Assembly (NCBI RefSeq): GCF_001625595.1
Contig: NZ_AUXT01000018.1
Coordinates: forward strand, 1-44,831
DNA from: Pseudoalteromonas luteoviolacea NCIMB 1942
GTDB taxonomy: Bacteria; Pseudomonadota; Gammaproteobacteria; Enterobacterales; Alteromonadaceae
Reading direction: 5' to 3'
DNA length: 44,831 nt
Below are positions 44,779 through 44,831 of the stretch, in pieces; within the stretch, counting starts at the first letter, position 1, and each line of letters starts with the position of its first letter. The notes below the pieces were generated by a model that saw only the letters and a program-made list of their open reading frames with translations, ran no database searches and was not told where the DNA came from. The position numbers and the translations under genes were made by a program.

Positions 44779-44831
44779 GTGATTAACGCGCATACTCACT
44801 GGGCAGAGCAGCAATTTGGTCAATCGGACTT
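44779..44831 (+). CDS. IS4-family transposase, N-terminal fragment (runs off the window)
   Basis: A GTG at 44779, with GGAG seven bases upstream, opens a frame encoding INAHTHWAEQQFGQSD before the window ends. The WA..xFG..xLxD pattern is that of the DNA-binding N-terminus of Tn5-group transposases, which then continue D.RR..RLV. Only 17 codons are visible, so the intact DDE active site cannot be checked. The assignment rests mainly on the IS end just upstream. Confidence 0.7.
   Translation, partial: MINAHTHWAEQQFGQSD

Larger units (their letters stand above)
44676..44831 (+). mobile_element. Left end of an IS4-family (Tn5/IS50-group) insertion sequence, truncated by the window
   Basis: The element begins CTGTCTCTTATACACA at 44676, which matches the outer ends of IS50/Tn5-group elements closely. 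About 100 bases later a transposase frame opens with WAEQQFG, in the style of the Tn5 transposase N-terminus. The remainder, including the right inverted repeat and the second copy of the target site, lies beyond base 44831. Confidence 0.85.

Overview
The window is about 45 kb of chromosome from a marine gammaproteobacterium, most likely Pseudoalteromonas or a close Alteromonadales relative. This assignment is an inference from moderate-to-low GC, the lptD-surA-pdxA-rsmA-apaG-apaH block with amgK-murU-djlA divergent from it, a Bcr/CflA transporter, a large TonB-dependent receptor, a periplasmic-type ATP-dependent DNA ligase and NhaD. No tRNA, rRNA, CRISPR array, prophage or defence island was seen. 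Nearly all genes belong to recognisable families.

Layout. (1) 259-4674: a POT peptide transporter, then hppD and fahA, two steps of tyrosine degradation, each followed by its own terminator. (2) 4742-6218: a membrane-anchored M23 murein peptidase overlapping a bactofilin gene, followed by a convergent DUF4442 hotdog protein. (3) 6914-9449: Bcr/CflA efflux, LysE exporter and methylglyoxal synthase. (4) 9446-12788, minus strand: a small unknown protein, a HAD phosphatase, the exported DNA ligase LigE and the short Hsp70 YegD. (5) 12921-15911: a TonB-dependent receptor with a long, possibly folded leader and a gene-free stretch holding an inverted repeat. (6) 15912-21654: sixA, a cytosolic M16 protease and a PAS-GGDEF-EAL protein. 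(7) 21655-25967: an 829 bp gene-free gap, a YjbR-like protein, a collagen-like/choice-of-anchor-I lipoprotein and a 6-phosphofructokinase gene broken by an in-frame TGA. (8) 25981-28682: nhaD next to popT (DUF368). (9) 28800-38886: a DUF3530 protein, djlA-murU-amgK (minus), then lptD-surA-pdxA-rsmA-apaG-apaH (plus). (10) 39002-44637: a chemoreceptor with a sigma-28-like promoter, tkt, and metK behind a MetJ operator. (11) 44676-44831: the left end of a Tn5/IS50-group IS4 element, apparently inserted into the metK terminator.

How the genes connect: several neighbourhoods concern the envelope. M23-bactofilin concerns cell shape, amgK-murU muropeptide recycling, lptD-surA outer-membrane assembly, and popT undecaprenyl-phosphate recycling. 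The popT-nhaD adjacency fits published work linking DUF368 flippases to alkaline and sodium conditions. Central metabolism genes (mgsA, tkt, the broken pfkA) are scattered. The main observations worth following up are the interrupted pfkA, the IS element splitting the metK terminator, the nhaD-popT pairing, the collagen-like lipoprotein, and the structured leader and operator-like repeat around the TonB receptor.
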